A stretch of DNA of 64,000 nucleotides, from positions 2,040,001 through 2,104,000 of the forward strand of contig NZ_CP109811.1 of assembly GCF_014856545.2 (NCBI RefSeq), in the 5' to 3' direction. Position 1 is the stretch's first letter, and each line of letters begins with the position of its first letter. This document shows, piece after piece, positions 54,495 to 62,952 of this stretch. Source of the stretch: Mesobacillus jeotgali. Lineage in GTDB: Bacteria; Bacillota; Bacilli; Bacillales; Cytobacillaceae. The translations under genes and the position numbers were made by a program. Below the pieces are notes generated by a model. It was not told the DNA's origin, ran no database searches, and worked only from the letters and a program-made list of their open reading frames with translations.

Positions 54495-55186
54495 TTGAAT
54501 CATTACTTATCAATCGCACTAGAATTAACAAGCGGGTTTGTGTTTTTATTTATCATGACGAAATTGCAGGGGAAAACTCAGTTCTCCCAGATAACGCCCT
54601 TTGATTTTATTTCTGCCATTATCCTTGGTGAACTTGTAGGAAATGCGATTTATGATCACGAAGTGAAGATTGGCGAAATTGCCTTTGCTGTAACATTGTG
54701 GGGAGTACTCGTTTATGTGACTGAGACTATTACTCAAAAATTCATGTCATCGCGGAAGCTGCTTGAGGGCGAGCCGAATATTGTAGTCCGTAAAGGAAAG
54801 ATTAAATTCGAAGCTTTGAAAAAAGCAAAGCTGGATATCAATCAGCTACAGAGTCTTGTCAGGCAGCAAGGTTACTTCTCACTTCGCGAAGTGGAATATG
54901 CCATCATGAAACGAATGGGATGGTCAGTGTCCTGCCCAAAGCGGATTATGACACACCTAAAAATAGCGATATGAAAATCAAAGCAGACGAACCAAGCCTG
55001 CCAGTCAACATGATCCTTGATGGTGAAGTGGTAAGCGATAATCTTAAAGAAGCCGGCGTCGATGAGCAATGGCTGAAAAATGAGTTAGAGAAACAGAAAA
55101 TCCATCATGTTGAAGATGTACTATTTGCCGAATGGATGGAGAATGAACCTCTTTATGTTTTGAAATACGAGAAGAAGGCGAACTGA
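54495..55186 (+). pseudogene. DUF421/YetF-family membrane protein, split by a frameshift
   Basis: Part 1 (TTG 54495 after AAGGAG, to 54974) has three membrane helices and the DUF421 core (QITPFDFISAIILGELVGNA, LLEGEPNIVVRKGKI, LRQQGYFSLREVEYAI-like). Part 2 is in another frame (VSVLPKADYDTP ... MILDGEVVSDNL ... GVDEQWLKNELEKQ, ending 55186). Inserting one G to make ATG-GAA-ACG-AAT-GGG at about 54906 restores one protein of about 230 residues, the normal size. Relatives include spore-germination-linked and general membrane proteins of unclear function. Confidence 0.82.
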
Positions 55187-55189
55187 ACA

Positions 55190-55223
55190 GGGCTGAGCCG
55201 GTAGTTGCCGGCTCGGCCTTTTT
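55190..55223 (+). terminator. Terminator after the DUF421 gene
   Basis: GGCTGAGCCGG / CCGGCTCGGCC stem with one mismatch, TTTTTG tail. Confidence 0.88.
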
Positions 55224-55293
55224 GTGTGTGATTTTTCGAAATATGTTCGTTGAAATAGTGACCTGCATTTGCTAACTTGTTTCAAAGTTTAAT

Positions 55294-55591
55294 CAACCGT
55301 GAATATAACTAGGTCAACTGGAAATAAAACGTGCTCAACCGGGAATAAAATTGGGTTAACCGGGAATATATCATGTTCAACTGGGATTAAAATTGTATCA
55401 ACGGGGATTAAATCGTGTTCAACAGGGATTAAAAGAAAAACAACGGGGATTAAATCGTGTTCAACAGGGATTAAAAGAAAAACAACGGGGATTAAAGTTA
55501 GACTAATCGTTAAAAAATCTTCTGCAACCGTTAAATTAATCGAGTCAACCGTATAATTAAAGGAGCTAACCGTTAAAATATATTCGCCAAC
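55294..55591. repeat. Array of fourteen 21 bp units
   Basis: CAAC or a one-base variant recurs every 21 bp from 55294 to 55588. The first 14 bases are conserved (about CAACNGGGATTAAA), the last seven vary. Two unit types alternate in the middle (CAACGGGGATTAAATC..., CAACAGGGATTAAAAG...). Because 21 is divisible by three, frames run through it in several phases, but the product would be a meaningless heptad repeat and there is no ribosome site. Flanked by terminators on both sides. Confidence 0.9.
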
Positions 55592-55615
55592 AAAAGAATC
55601 AAGGTAAAACACAAA

Positions 55616-55653
55616 AAGGCTGAACCCAGGAATAAGATATGGTTCAGCTTTTT
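55616..55653 (+). terminator. Terminator downstream of the 21 bp array
   Basis: AAGGCTGAACC / GGTTCAGCTT hairpin and five T residues. No protein gene lies between it and the terminator at 55190, so it may end an array transcript. Confidence 0.85.
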
Positions 55654-55873
55654 ACTGTTTTGAGGCGCGAAAATGCGGTTAAGCAGAAAAAAGCGTCAAC
55701 CATTCGCCTTATGGGGGCATGAAATGGTTTTTTGGGATGTTGACTTCACCAAGACTTACAATATATGGTTAAATAAAACTATAACTTTTCTTAGGCAGTT
55801 TCCTTTAAATCTTGATAGATTCTAGTAATCTACGAAACTGACGAAATGGTGAGTATTAAGGGAGAAGGAGTTA

Positions 55874-56422
55874 ATGATGACTAAAAGAATTCGTCTTCTT
55901 GTGATTATTGGTATTGCATTATTTGGAGGATATTTTTTTAACATACTCTTAAAAGATGATAGTAAAGAAATCGAAAGCATTGTTCATACGATCAATGAAC
56001 CTTTATTGAGTATGGCACATGTGGAATTTTTAGATAAAAACCATGCCGTTGCCTTTTATGAATCAGTTCCAACAGGTGAATTATATTTTGGAACAGCCAT
56101 TTTTAAGAAAGGAATATTGGGATGGGAAGCCTTGGGTTCTTATTCCAGTCAGATAACTAAAGACAGGAAATTAGACTGGGGCTACTCTAATTTGGAACAA
56201 AATGAGTTTGCCGGTTATACCGATTTTATTAGGGGTAAGATTTTATCACCTGAGATTGAGAAAGTAAAAGTTGTAACAAAAGAAGGTAATGATTACGAAG
56301 CTAAGATTATTGAATACAACAATAGTGAGCGGCTTTGGTTCTTGATCTCCAAAGGCGAAGAACTTTTAGGTGCTTCCATACTAGGGATATCTAAAGAAGG
56401 AAAAGTCATAGAGAAGTTATAA
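55874..56422 (+). CDS. Hypothetical anchored protein, 182 aa
   Basis: ATG after GAGAAGGAG. N-terminal membrane helix (LLVIIGIALFGGYFF) then an extracytoplasmic alpha/beta domain (HAVAFYESVPTGELYFGTAIFKKG). No lipobox. Not recognised. First of three small envelope-protein genes on this strand. Confidence 0.6.
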   Translation: MMTKRIRLLVIIGIALFGGYFFNILLKDDSKEIESIVHTINEPLLSMAHVEFLDKNHAVAFYESVPTGELYFGTAIFKKGILGWEALGSYSSQITKDRKLDWGYSNLEQNEFAGYTDFIRGKILSPEIEKVKVVTKEGNDYEAKIIEYNNSERLWFLISKGEELLGASILGISKEGKVIEKL

Positions 56423-56486
56423 CGTGAAAGTGGTAACGTAATCCGGAGAAATCCGTCTGTTTATATATAACGGAGGAGGAATAACA

Positions 56487-56903
56487 ATGAACCTCAAAAA
56501 AGTTGTGTATGGAATGCTGATACTGACCTTATTGCTAACTGGCTGCGTAAGTGAATCTGTAGAAATTATCAGGGTAGATATGCGAAACAAGGAAAATGAT
56601 CAATATGAAACTCTAAAAACAATCATGAATTCAAACAAAGTAACGGAAGTCAAAAACATACTTAATGAAGTAACGTGGCAGGATGGTAATTGGGCTACTA
56701 CAAGAGATCCTGCTTATATAATCTATTTTTTCTTGGATAAAGACGAAACAGAAGGAAAACAAGCTCCGTCAGCAGTTTACGAACTATATCCAGAACACAA
56801 TGATAATATGATAGGAATTCTTTCCGACGCTGAAAAATATGCAAAGTTGAGTGAGGAAGATTCACAAAAGCTGATGTCTATTTTGACTTATGATGAACAA
56901 TAA
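56487..56903 (+). CDS. Small lipoprotein, 138 aa
   Basis: ATG after GGAGGAGG. Signal peptide with lipobox LLLTGC-VSES, so lipid-anchored at Cys20 or so. Mature part alpha/beta, acidic, no recognised domain. Codon use is AT-rich like its neighbours. Confidence 0.65.
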   Translation: MNLKKVVYGMLILTLLLTGCVSESVEIIRVDMRNKENDQYETLKTIMNSNKVTEVKNILNEVTWQDGNWATTRDPAYIIYFFLDKDETEGKQAPSAVYELYPEHNDNMIGILSDAEKYAKLSEEDSQKLMSILTYDEQ

Positions 56904-57038
56904 CAGGAAAGAATGATTTTTTAGCATGCAGGATAGCAACCATCAGAAGGCTGGTTCTGCGGATGCTTGGGATTGAAGGTGCCAGGTTAGAGATAACCAT
57001 ACTATGAAGACATCGTCTAATTTATGGAGGATATATTG

Positions 57039-57512
57039 ATGAAGAAAAGTGCAATTATATTATTCGGAATCATCATGATTGTAGCTGCTTGTTCACCCGA
57101 AGAAAAAATTCTTAATTTCAATGATAATAGCGGCGAAAAAGAAAGAATTGATTTGGTAAAGTCTGTCAGTATGATAACAATAACAGGAAACGGCTTGGGA
57201 TGTTTTTCAGAAACTGAGGGCCAGCTAAAGGAGGGAAAAGTAGTTTTTGAACAAACCGAAGAAATAGAAGTTATTTTAAAAGCATTAGAGGATGCCTCGT
57301 CTCATTCGGGTCCAATGACAGATGAAGGTGAAAATTTTCAGATATTACTTTCCTACAAAGATGATACCTCTGACACAATACTCTTATGGCTTTATCCTGA
57401 CAGAAACACAGGGAGAATCCAAAGAGAGAATTACACTGGACCAATGTTCTTACTACGTAAAGAAGATGTACAAAGTATTGTGAAATTGATAGATAAGAAG
57501 AGCTTGCAATAA
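57039..57512 (+). CDS. Small lipoprotein, 157 aa
   Basis: ATG 57039 follows TGGAGG by 8-9 nt; an earlier in-frame ATG at 57024 overlaps that site. Lipobox IVAAC-SPEE. Mature part contains ITGNGLGCFSETEGQLKEGKV and FEQTEEIEVILKALEDAS. No known domain. Third of three small envelope proteins, each separated by 60-120 bp. Confidence 0.65.
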   Translation: MKKSAIILFGIIMIVAACSPEEKILNFNDNSGEKERIDLVKSVSMITITGNGLGCFSETEGQLKEGKVVFEQTEEIEVILKALEDASSHSGPMTDEGENFQILLSYKDDTSDTILLWLYPDRNTGRIQRENYTGPMFLLRKEDVQSIVKLIDKKSLQ

Positions 57513-57617
57513 TCTAAAGGAGCAACCAGGACAAGTGTATTGGCAGCTCTTTTTTCATATGTAATGAACGAGGATGAGTTGACAAGATTAGGGATAAATG
57601 TATAAAAGGTATGGGAT

Positions 57618-57860
57618 GTGCTAAAAGTGAACTTTAGACCTTCGCAAAGGATTAGACCAATTTTTCGGTTGATTAAAAGGAACGAAATATTAGAAGCTAT
57701 TCGACTTATACAAATTGATATGGTTGAATTGGAGAAGGAGTTAAAAGGTGATTATCCAAGTATTGTTATGGATGCCATTGAGGATACCTTAAACAGATAT
57801 AAATTTGATTTAGGTTATTTAGAATGTAGACTGTCTAGATTGGAAAAGAAACAAGGTTAG
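57618..57860 (+). CDS. Hypothetical helical protein, 80 aa
   Basis: GTG at 57618 with only a weak GG-rich site. Basic N-terminus (RPSQRIRPIFRLIKRNE) and two long helices (EILEAIRLIQIDMVELEKELKG, YLECRLSRLEKK). The frame stays open after its TAG for another 69 codons (see next entry), so the gene may have been longer. Not recognised. Confidence 0.4.
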   Translation: MLKVNFRPSQRIRPIFRLIKRNEILEAIRLIQIDMVELEKELKGDYPSIVMDAIEDTLNRYKFDLGYLECRLSRLEKKQG

Positions 57861-58279
57861 GATTTCAAACTGAAATCCAAAAGCTCTTTCAGGTTTATTA
57901 CTCTTAAAGGCAGGACACCCCTGCAAATGGCTTTGCGGCAGATTTTTGCGCTTATTCCCGTACTGGACAATTACAAGCATTATTTTATCGATGAAAAAGA
58001 GATTGAGAAACTTGAACGTTATGGTGAGGGCTGTCTTGATGATCACCCGCAAAAATCCTTTATTTTTTAAGAAGGCATTTACAGCCGGATAATTTAAAAC
58101 GTCTTAAGAGACGCAATACAGGCAAAAAACAGAAGCTTGCATTGAAAGAGTTCGCGCTTGGAATCGAAGGAATCCGCCGATTCGTGAACGGAGAATCCAT
58201 CGAGAGAGTTCACGAATGCGTCCTTGCCACCCTGGCAATGGTACAAGATGCCGGATACGCGTTTGTAGAATATGATTAG
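57861..58279 (+). pseudogene. Remnant of an unidentified gene, interrupted
   Basis: In frame with the 80-aa gene, 57861-58070 reads KSSFRFITLKGRTPLQ and ALRQIFALIPVLDNYKHYF and ends in IF-stop at the T-run 58062-58067. One extra T there switches to the frame LRRHLQPDNLKRLKRRN ... GIRRFVNGESIERVHECV ... FVEYD-stop (58279), clearly protein-like. So at least one frameshift, and perhaps an amber at 57858, separates pieces of one former gene. The family is not recognised. Confidence 0.5.
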
Positions 58280-58281
58280 AA

Positions 58282-58314
58282 GCTGAACCAGGTTGATGAT
58301 GGTTCAGTTTTTTT
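58282..58314 (+). terminator. Terminator after the interrupted gene
   Basis: CTGAACC / GGTTCAG hairpin followed by seven T residues. Confidence 0.85.
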
Positions 58315-58354
58315 GTGGAGCCAAGTTGAGGGAACTTAAACAAACGAAAAACCG

Positions 58355-58563
58355 CAACCGGGAATAAAACTGCAGGAACCGGGATTAAAAATCTTAAAAC
58401 CAGGATTAAAACTGATAAAAGCGGGATTAATATTGTGGAACCGGAGGTAAAATGGCAGCAACCAGAGATAAAACTGCTGCAACCAGAGATAAAACTGCTG
58501 CAACCAGAGATAAAACTGCTGCAACTGGAGATAAATCTGATACAACCGGAGATAAGTTCAGAA
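58355..58563. repeat. Array of ten 21 bp units
   Basis: CAACC-type starts at 58355, 58376, 58397, 58418, 58438, 58459, 58480, 58501, 58522 and 58543: 21 bp steps with a single 20 bp step. Consensus about CAACCGGGATTAAAA in the left part and CAACCAGAGATAAAA in the right, the same family as the array at 55294. The rest of 58071-58688 holds only the terminators and no gene. Confidence 0.9.
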
Positions 58564-58666
58564 AACCTTTAAGCTCTGTACAATGCTGCTTTCTGAATAG
58601 GAAAGTAGCTCTGTTAAAATAGGAGGATCGATATATTTCACATTTGATCCACTATTAAGGAAGTAT

Positions 58667-58690
58667 AAAACCCTGCAAATGCAGGGTTTT
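58667..58690 (-). terminator. Terminator overlapping the end of the 64-aa gene
   Basis: Perfect 10 bp stem AAAACCCTGC / GCAGGGTTTT with a 4-nt loop; works on either strand. Confidence 0.75.
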
Positions 58691-58883
58691 AACTATGGTC
58701 CAGCCGCTTAGTCTGGATCCACCAATCAATATGGTCTGAGTTAAAGACATATAGATTTTTAGCAGGTCTTAGATGTGGGATGTCTTTCTCAGCAATGAAT
58801 TGCTGGATCTGTTCCTCGGTTAGCGGAAAGCCTGCCGAGGCCAGGTATGCGACCAGATTGGGAATTCCATAGATTTTGCTCAC
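58689..58883 (-). CDS. Small excisionase-like / helix-turn-helix protein, 64 aa
   Basis: GTG at 58883 with GGGAGGTGG upstream. Sequence MSKIYGIPNLVAYLASAGFP, TEEQIQQFIAEKDIPHLRP, VFNSDHIDWWIQTKR has the helix-turn-helix then wing layout of MerR/excisionase-type DNA-binding proteins (recognition of a binding helix, then a hairpin and the D-x-I-D-x-W ending). Common small Bacillus protein; target unknown. Confidence 0.6.
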   Translation of the reverse strand: MSKIYGIPNLVAYLASAGFPLTEEQIQQFIAEKDIPHLRPAKNLYVFNSDHIDWWIQTKRLDHS

Positions 58884-59060
58884 CTAACCACCTCCCGCAA
58901 AACTCTCCTTTCCCATCAGGAAAAAGAAAGCTCAGCAGAAAGTACTTAGCAAGCAAGTCGGCTAGCATAGATTTTCTTTACCCTTTTTTGAATTAAAATA
59001 ACCCCCTAAATAAGAATCCTCTCCAGGGGACAGGACACTCTATTAACAGGAGGGATGTTC

Positions 59061-60263
59061 TTGAGACTGAGGATATTATTGTACGGAGTGCTGATGTTTC
59101 TTTTACCAATAGAAGTAAGCGCTGAATCACCACTGACTGCTGCTTTTGTCCGTGACCATCAGTTGTGGATCAAAACCGGAGGTGAAGAGGTCCAGGTGAC
59201 GAAGCGCCGAGATGTGCAATCGCCAAAATGGTCTTATGATGGGCGGTTTATTGCCTTTATTGACGGAGATGAACACGGTGAAAAATCAGATCTGTTCATT
59301 TATGATACCCAGGAAAAAGAGAGCTTTCAGCCATATCAAATTGAGACGTCTGATTATAAATGGTCCCCGATTAAAAACCAATTGGCCTATAATTCTCATG
59401 GTGTATTGAATGTAACAAGAATGAAGGATGGCAGGCCAAAGGGATTTGAGAATGTGGCCCTGGGTGTGAGTGGCTTCGAATGGTTCCCGAATGGAAGGGA
59501 ATTCATTGTTTCCTCTCAATCAAGTTTACGGCCAACCGGGTGGGGGCCAGTTCCACTTTATAAGATCCCGATCAACGCAAACTTGGATAAAAATAAGATG
59601 GAATCCTTTTATACCATTAAAACACGTGAACCCGATTTGTTCGGGATTGATGCCGACTTTTTCAAGTGGAGTAATGATGAAAAATGGGTTGCTTTCATAC
59701 TGATCCCCACAGCTTCATGGTCGATGGATAGCAATACATTATGTGTCCTTTCCAACGAGGGAATACAATTTCAGTCGGTGGGGAATATGCTGGGCTTTAA
59801 AGACTGGATGAAGTGGGCGCCAGCAGCCAATCAACTTGCCTATATTTCTGGAGAAGGGCGTTTTTTTGTGGAAAACAAGAAAACCAGCATCGCGGATATG
59901 CCGGCCGTAATCCAGCAAAAGCAGTACACCCCTGAAGGCTATGTTGATCTAGATTTAGATTGGTACTCTCCTGATAAAGTGATTGTAGCCCGTTCGAAAG
60001 AAAACAAGGAGTGGGATGAAGGTCCTGTTCCAACGATGTTCACAGCACTGTATGCCATCGATATAAAAAAGGATGAACAGACCAAAATTTCTAATCCAAA
60101 GAAAAACGAATTCGATCGTCAGCCACAAGTTGTCGGAACTAATATTACCTGGCTGCGTCAGGATGGCAAAAAGATTGATTTATGGGTGAAACGGGGATTG
60201 GATGGCAAGGAATATAAATGGATCGAGAACATTGAGGAAGAACCTGTCTTTCTACAGCCATAA
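59061..60263 (+). CDS. Secreted TolB-like beta-propeller protein
   Basis: 400 residues from TTG 59061, 6 nt after AGGAGGG (an ATG at 59055 touches the site). Signal peptide ending PIEVSA-ES, then repeated blades with the TolB PD40 motif (SPKWSYDGRFIAFIDGD, WSPIKNQLAYNSHG, WFPNGREFIVSS, FFKWSNDEKWVAFIL). No catalytic motif. Exported solute- or protein-binding propeller. Monocistronic. Confidence 0.78.
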   Translation: MRLRILLYGVLMFLLPIEVSAESPLTAAFVRDHQLWIKTGGEEVQVTKRRDVQSPKWSYDGRFIAFIDGDEHGEKSDLFIYDTQEKESFQPYQIETSDYKWSPIKNQLAYNSHGVLNVTRMKDGRPKGFENVALGVSGFEWFPNGREFIVSSQSSLRPTGWGPVPLYKIPINANLDKNKMESFYTIKTREPDLFGIDADFFKWSNDEKWVAFILIPTASWSMDSNTLCVLSNEGIQFQSVGNMLGFKDWMKWAPAANQLAYISGEGRFFVENKKTSIADMPAVIQQKQYTPEGYVDLDLDWYSPDKVIVARSKENKEWDEGPVPTMFTALYAIDIKKDEQTKISNPKKNEFDRQPQVVGTNITWLRQDGKKIDLWVKRGLDGKEYKWIENIEEEPVFLQP

Positions 60264-60277
60264 GAATAACCGACAAA

Positions 60278-60313
60278 AGCGTTAGTCCCAATGGAGGATT
60301 AACGCTGTTTTTG
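60278..60313 (+). terminator. Terminator after the TolB-like gene
   Basis: AGCGTTA / TAACGCT hairpin and GTTTTTG tail. Confidence 0.75.
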
Positions 60314-60357
60314 TGGAATTATTTTACTTATAGAACTTAATCAAGAAGGAGAAAGAT

Positions 60358-61209
60358 ATGTGGGAACAACGACTGGTTCAGACAGAAAGAGGTCAGTTTG
60401 AAGTATTTGTGGCAGGTAAAGGGGAGCCGCTCTGTGTGACTCATCTGTATAGTGAATTTAATCATCTAGGAAATTATTTTGCCGATTTGTTTGCTGACTA
60501 TTTTACAGTCTATCTAGTGAATTTGAAGGAAGCAGGAAAGTCAGCGAGAGTGCAAGAGGAAGATGAGCTAAGCATGAGTCAGTCAGTTGAGGACTTGGAA
60601 GCGATTAGGACGGTGCTCGGTTCTAAACAATGGAGTTTTGCCGGACATTCCACTGGGGGCATGTTAGGGCTAGTGTATGCTGCTCAATATCCTGGTTCAT
60701 TAAGGAGTCTGATAATTGGCGGGGCATCAGCTACAAATCAATATATGGAGCATAGAGATAGCATATACAGTGCCAAAAACCCTGCAAATAAAAGATTGAA
60801 GGAGATCTTCTCCATCCTAAAATCCAGTGACTCAACAAGGGAGGCGAGAATGGAGGCTGGCAGAGAATGGACCGAAATGTCATTATTTGATCCAGGCCGA
60901 TTTGATGAGTATTTTTCTAAGCCAAGCAGTGGAAAAGTGGTTCAGCAGCGATTGGATTATTTTTCGTATGAAGAACTTCCATCTTTCGATATTAGACAGG
61001 CCATTTCAAAAATCAATACGCCAACTATTGTTTATTGCGGCAGGCATGACTCGCAATGTCCTTTTGTTTTTTCAGAAGAAATACATCATCTGATCACTGC
61101 TTCGAATTTTTATGTCTTTGAAAAAAGCAATCATTCACCCTTCCTGGAGGAAAAGGAAAAATTCAAAGAGATGATCGAGGATTTTTTTGAAATGATCAAG
61201 GGCTGTTAA
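60358..61209 (+). CDS. Alpha/beta-fold hydrolase
   Basis: 283 residues after AAGGAG. Nucleophile elbow FAGHSTGGMLGL (Ser about residue 97), acid in IVYCGRHDSQCPF, and catalytic His in EKSNHSPFLEE near the C-terminus: full Ser-Asp-His triad. Cytoplasmic ester or amide hydrolase of the proline-iminopeptidase-like superfamily; substrate unknown. Confidence 0.88.
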   Translation: MWEQRLVQTERGQFEVFVAGKGEPLCVTHLYSEFNHLGNYFADLFADYFTVYLVNLKEAGKSARVQEEDELSMSQSVEDLEAIRTVLGSKQWSFAGHSTGGMLGLVYAAQYPGSLRSLIIGGASATNQYMEHRDSIYSAKNPANKRLKEIFSILKSSDSTREARMEAGREWTEMSLFDPGRFDEYFSKPSSGKVVQQRLDYFSYEELPSFDIRQAISKINTPTIVYCGRHDSQCPFVFSEEIHHLITASNFYVFEKSNHSPFLEEKEKFKEMIEDFFEMIKGC

Positions 61210-61237
61210 ACCTGATAATGAAGTGGACCAAATAGAA

Positions 61238-61270
61238 AGGCCTGCCTTAATGTAGGCAAGCCTTGCTAAC
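61238..61270 (-). terminator. Probable terminator of the MBL gene
   Basis: AAGGC...GCCTT with an inner TGCCT/AGGCA stem; minus-strand tail TTTCTATTT. Weak. Confidence 0.5.
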
Positions 61271-61273
61271 CAT

Positions 61274-62122
61274 CTATTTTTCACCATCCACATATTTCCC
61301 GTAATCGGGGATGGCAATGTCGTCAAATTCATCAACGAGCTTTCTGAGATTTTCTCTTAAAGTCTCGGCTGCCATCGGGATTCCGTGCCCGGTGATGGCG
61401 TAAGTGGGTTGCAGTGCCTCCAACTTCTGGACGGAGGTGCGGGCTGCTTCCCAATCGGTCGTCAAATAACGGGGAGGGCCGCTTATTTCCTGGTCCTGAG
61501 TCAGCACGCTGTACAGGGATTCTTGTTTGACCGTTACAAAAGCATCGCCTGCAATCAGGACGCGGTCGGACTCCCTGAACAGTGACACATGCCCAGGAGT
61601 ATGTCCCGGGGTATGCAGCCATGTCCATCCGGTCATATGCGGTATCGTTCCATCCTCGTTCAGAGCTTGTACATGGGTTCCAAGATCAATTCCCTCATGC
61701 GGAAAAGTAGGGGACATCTTAGCAACCAGGCCGCCCTCGACTGTGGCATCAGGCTTGGGGTAATCTTGTTGTCCTGTTAAAAATGGAAGCTCAAGCTGGT
61801 GGGCATATACAGGTACCTCCCAGCGCTCGACTAAGTCGATTATGGCGCCAACATGATCAAAATGACCGTGAGTTAAAATGATTGCCTTCGGTCTTGCTCC
61901 TTCACCAAAAATCTCTTCTGCAGCTTCAATAATTTTATCAGCAGACTTTGGCATTCCGGCATCGATCAGCACCCAGTCACCAGGTTGTTCGGAAATGCGG
62001 ACAAAACAAACGTTTACAATCTGGACAGTAAGGCTGTATACACCAGCCGCACCATTCTGAATCATCCCGCTCATTGTTGAAGTCATAGGCATATAACGTT
62101 GTGTTGAAGAGCTTTCTTTCAC
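61274..62122 (-). CDS. Metallo-beta-lactamase-fold hydrolase (YobT/glyoxalase-II-like)
   Basis: 282 residues, GTG start with GGGAGG upstream. Motifs ILTHGHFDHVGAI (HxHxDH), TPGHTPGHVSLF, IAGDAFVT and ITGHGIPM supply the di-zinc ligands in order. Residues 25-45 (GAAGVYSLTVQIVNVCFV) match a Bacillus-type MBL subfamily. Soluble hydrolase; substrate unknown. Convergent with the alpha/beta hydrolase. Confidence 0.9.
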   Translation of the reverse strand: MKESSSTQRYMPMTSTMSGMIQNGAAGVYSLTVQIVNVCFVRISEQPGDWVLIDAGMPKSADKIIEAAEEIFGEGARPKAIILTHGHFDHVGAIIDLVERWEVPVYAHQLELPFLTGQQDYPKPDATVEGGLVAKMSPTFPHEGIDLGTHVQALNEDGTIPHMTGWTWLHTPGHTPGHVSLFRESDRVLIAGDAFVTVKQESLYSVLTQDQEISGPPRYLTTDWEAARTSVQKLEALQPTYAITGHGIPMAAETLRENLRKLVDEFDDIAIPDYGKYVDGEK

Positions 62123-62239
62123 TAGTAAAACCTCCCATATATGAGCATCTCTTTGAGTATACCCCGAGTAAGGCTTTCGTATGCCGTGAGTTTAGGAAGG
62201 ATAAAGTCTCGTTAAATTACGTTTAAAGGAAGAAAACAA

Positions 62240-62626
62240 ATGCTGAAACTGAAAATCATGGTACTTACACTACTGATTCTAATATTGTTCCTGGCCGGCT
62301 GCAGTGCAGATGGCGGCAGAGTGACTGCAAGAGATGTTCTAAAGCAGAATGATAACGCGGATATTTTGAAATATGATGGTTTTATCTACAGTAATGTCAC
62401 GAACTTGGAATGGTTTGAAAAAGAAAAGGAACGGATTCAAAAGGGTGAGGAAATCGGAAAAATCAAAAAAGTTACGACATCAAGCCTGTTTTTCACAAAT
62501 TTTTCAGCTACAAAGTTACCTAAAGGAACCGTTTTGTATGATACGAATGACGGGAATAAAGGGACGATTTATGTAGAAACGGAGAATGGCGAGGCCATGT
62601 ATTATATTCAGTTACTTGAAGGGTAG
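62240..62626 (+). CDS. Small lipoprotein, 128 aa
   Basis: ATG after AAAGGAAG. Lipobox ILFLAGC-SADG, then a small beta-rich domain (TSSLFFTNFSATKLPKGTVLYD, TIYVETENGEAMYYIQLL). No known domain; lipid-anchored on the outer membrane face. Confidence 0.65.
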   Translation: MLKLKIMVLTLLILILFLAGCSADGGRVTARDVLKQNDNADILKYDGFIYSNVTNLEWFEKEKERIQKGEEIGKIKKVTTSSLFFTNFSATKLPKGTVLYDTNDGNKGTIYVETENGEAMYYIQLLEG

Positions 62627-62952
62627 AATCGTCTGTTTTTTTAAGGAATGTACACCCCACTTTTTAAGTGAATTTCTTTTATAATAGCTTCCAGAACGTC
62701 AACAGCTACCACAGTAGGCTAAAAAGGATTTAAGGGTGTTGCAACGAAGTATCTTAATAATTATCTTACTTGGTTACAAGTTTTAAAAACTATTTAACAC
62801 CAAAGAAATGACGTTAACATAAAAGACTTGATAATTAAAGGAAATCTAATACCAAATATAGAAACTTATAATACACTTACGTCATCAAATATCGTGATAT
62901 AACAAGTGCAGCTTCTTCAACGAAGCATTAAGAGTGAAATATAAAGGGGATA
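62627..62952 (+). other. Intergenic region, no gene seen
   Basis: 326 bp, very AT-rich, upstream of the serine-hydrolase homologue. No ribosome-site-led open frame, repeat or clear operator noted. Confidence 0.4.

Noticed and set aside
55299..55612. Frames through the 21 bp array on both strands (heptads such as STGIK or LIPVEHD)
   Set aside because: They arise because 21 is divisible by three; no ribosome binding site, and both strands and several phases stay open at once.
57618..58070. TAG recoding (for example pyrrolysine) to explain in-frame ambers at 43583 and 57858
   Set aside because: Many genes in the window end normally in TAG, and nothing suggests pyrrolysine genes; simple mutation or error is more likely.
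58336..58545. Minus-strand frame rich in FYLWLQQ
   Set aside because: Same cause: translation of the second 21 bp array.
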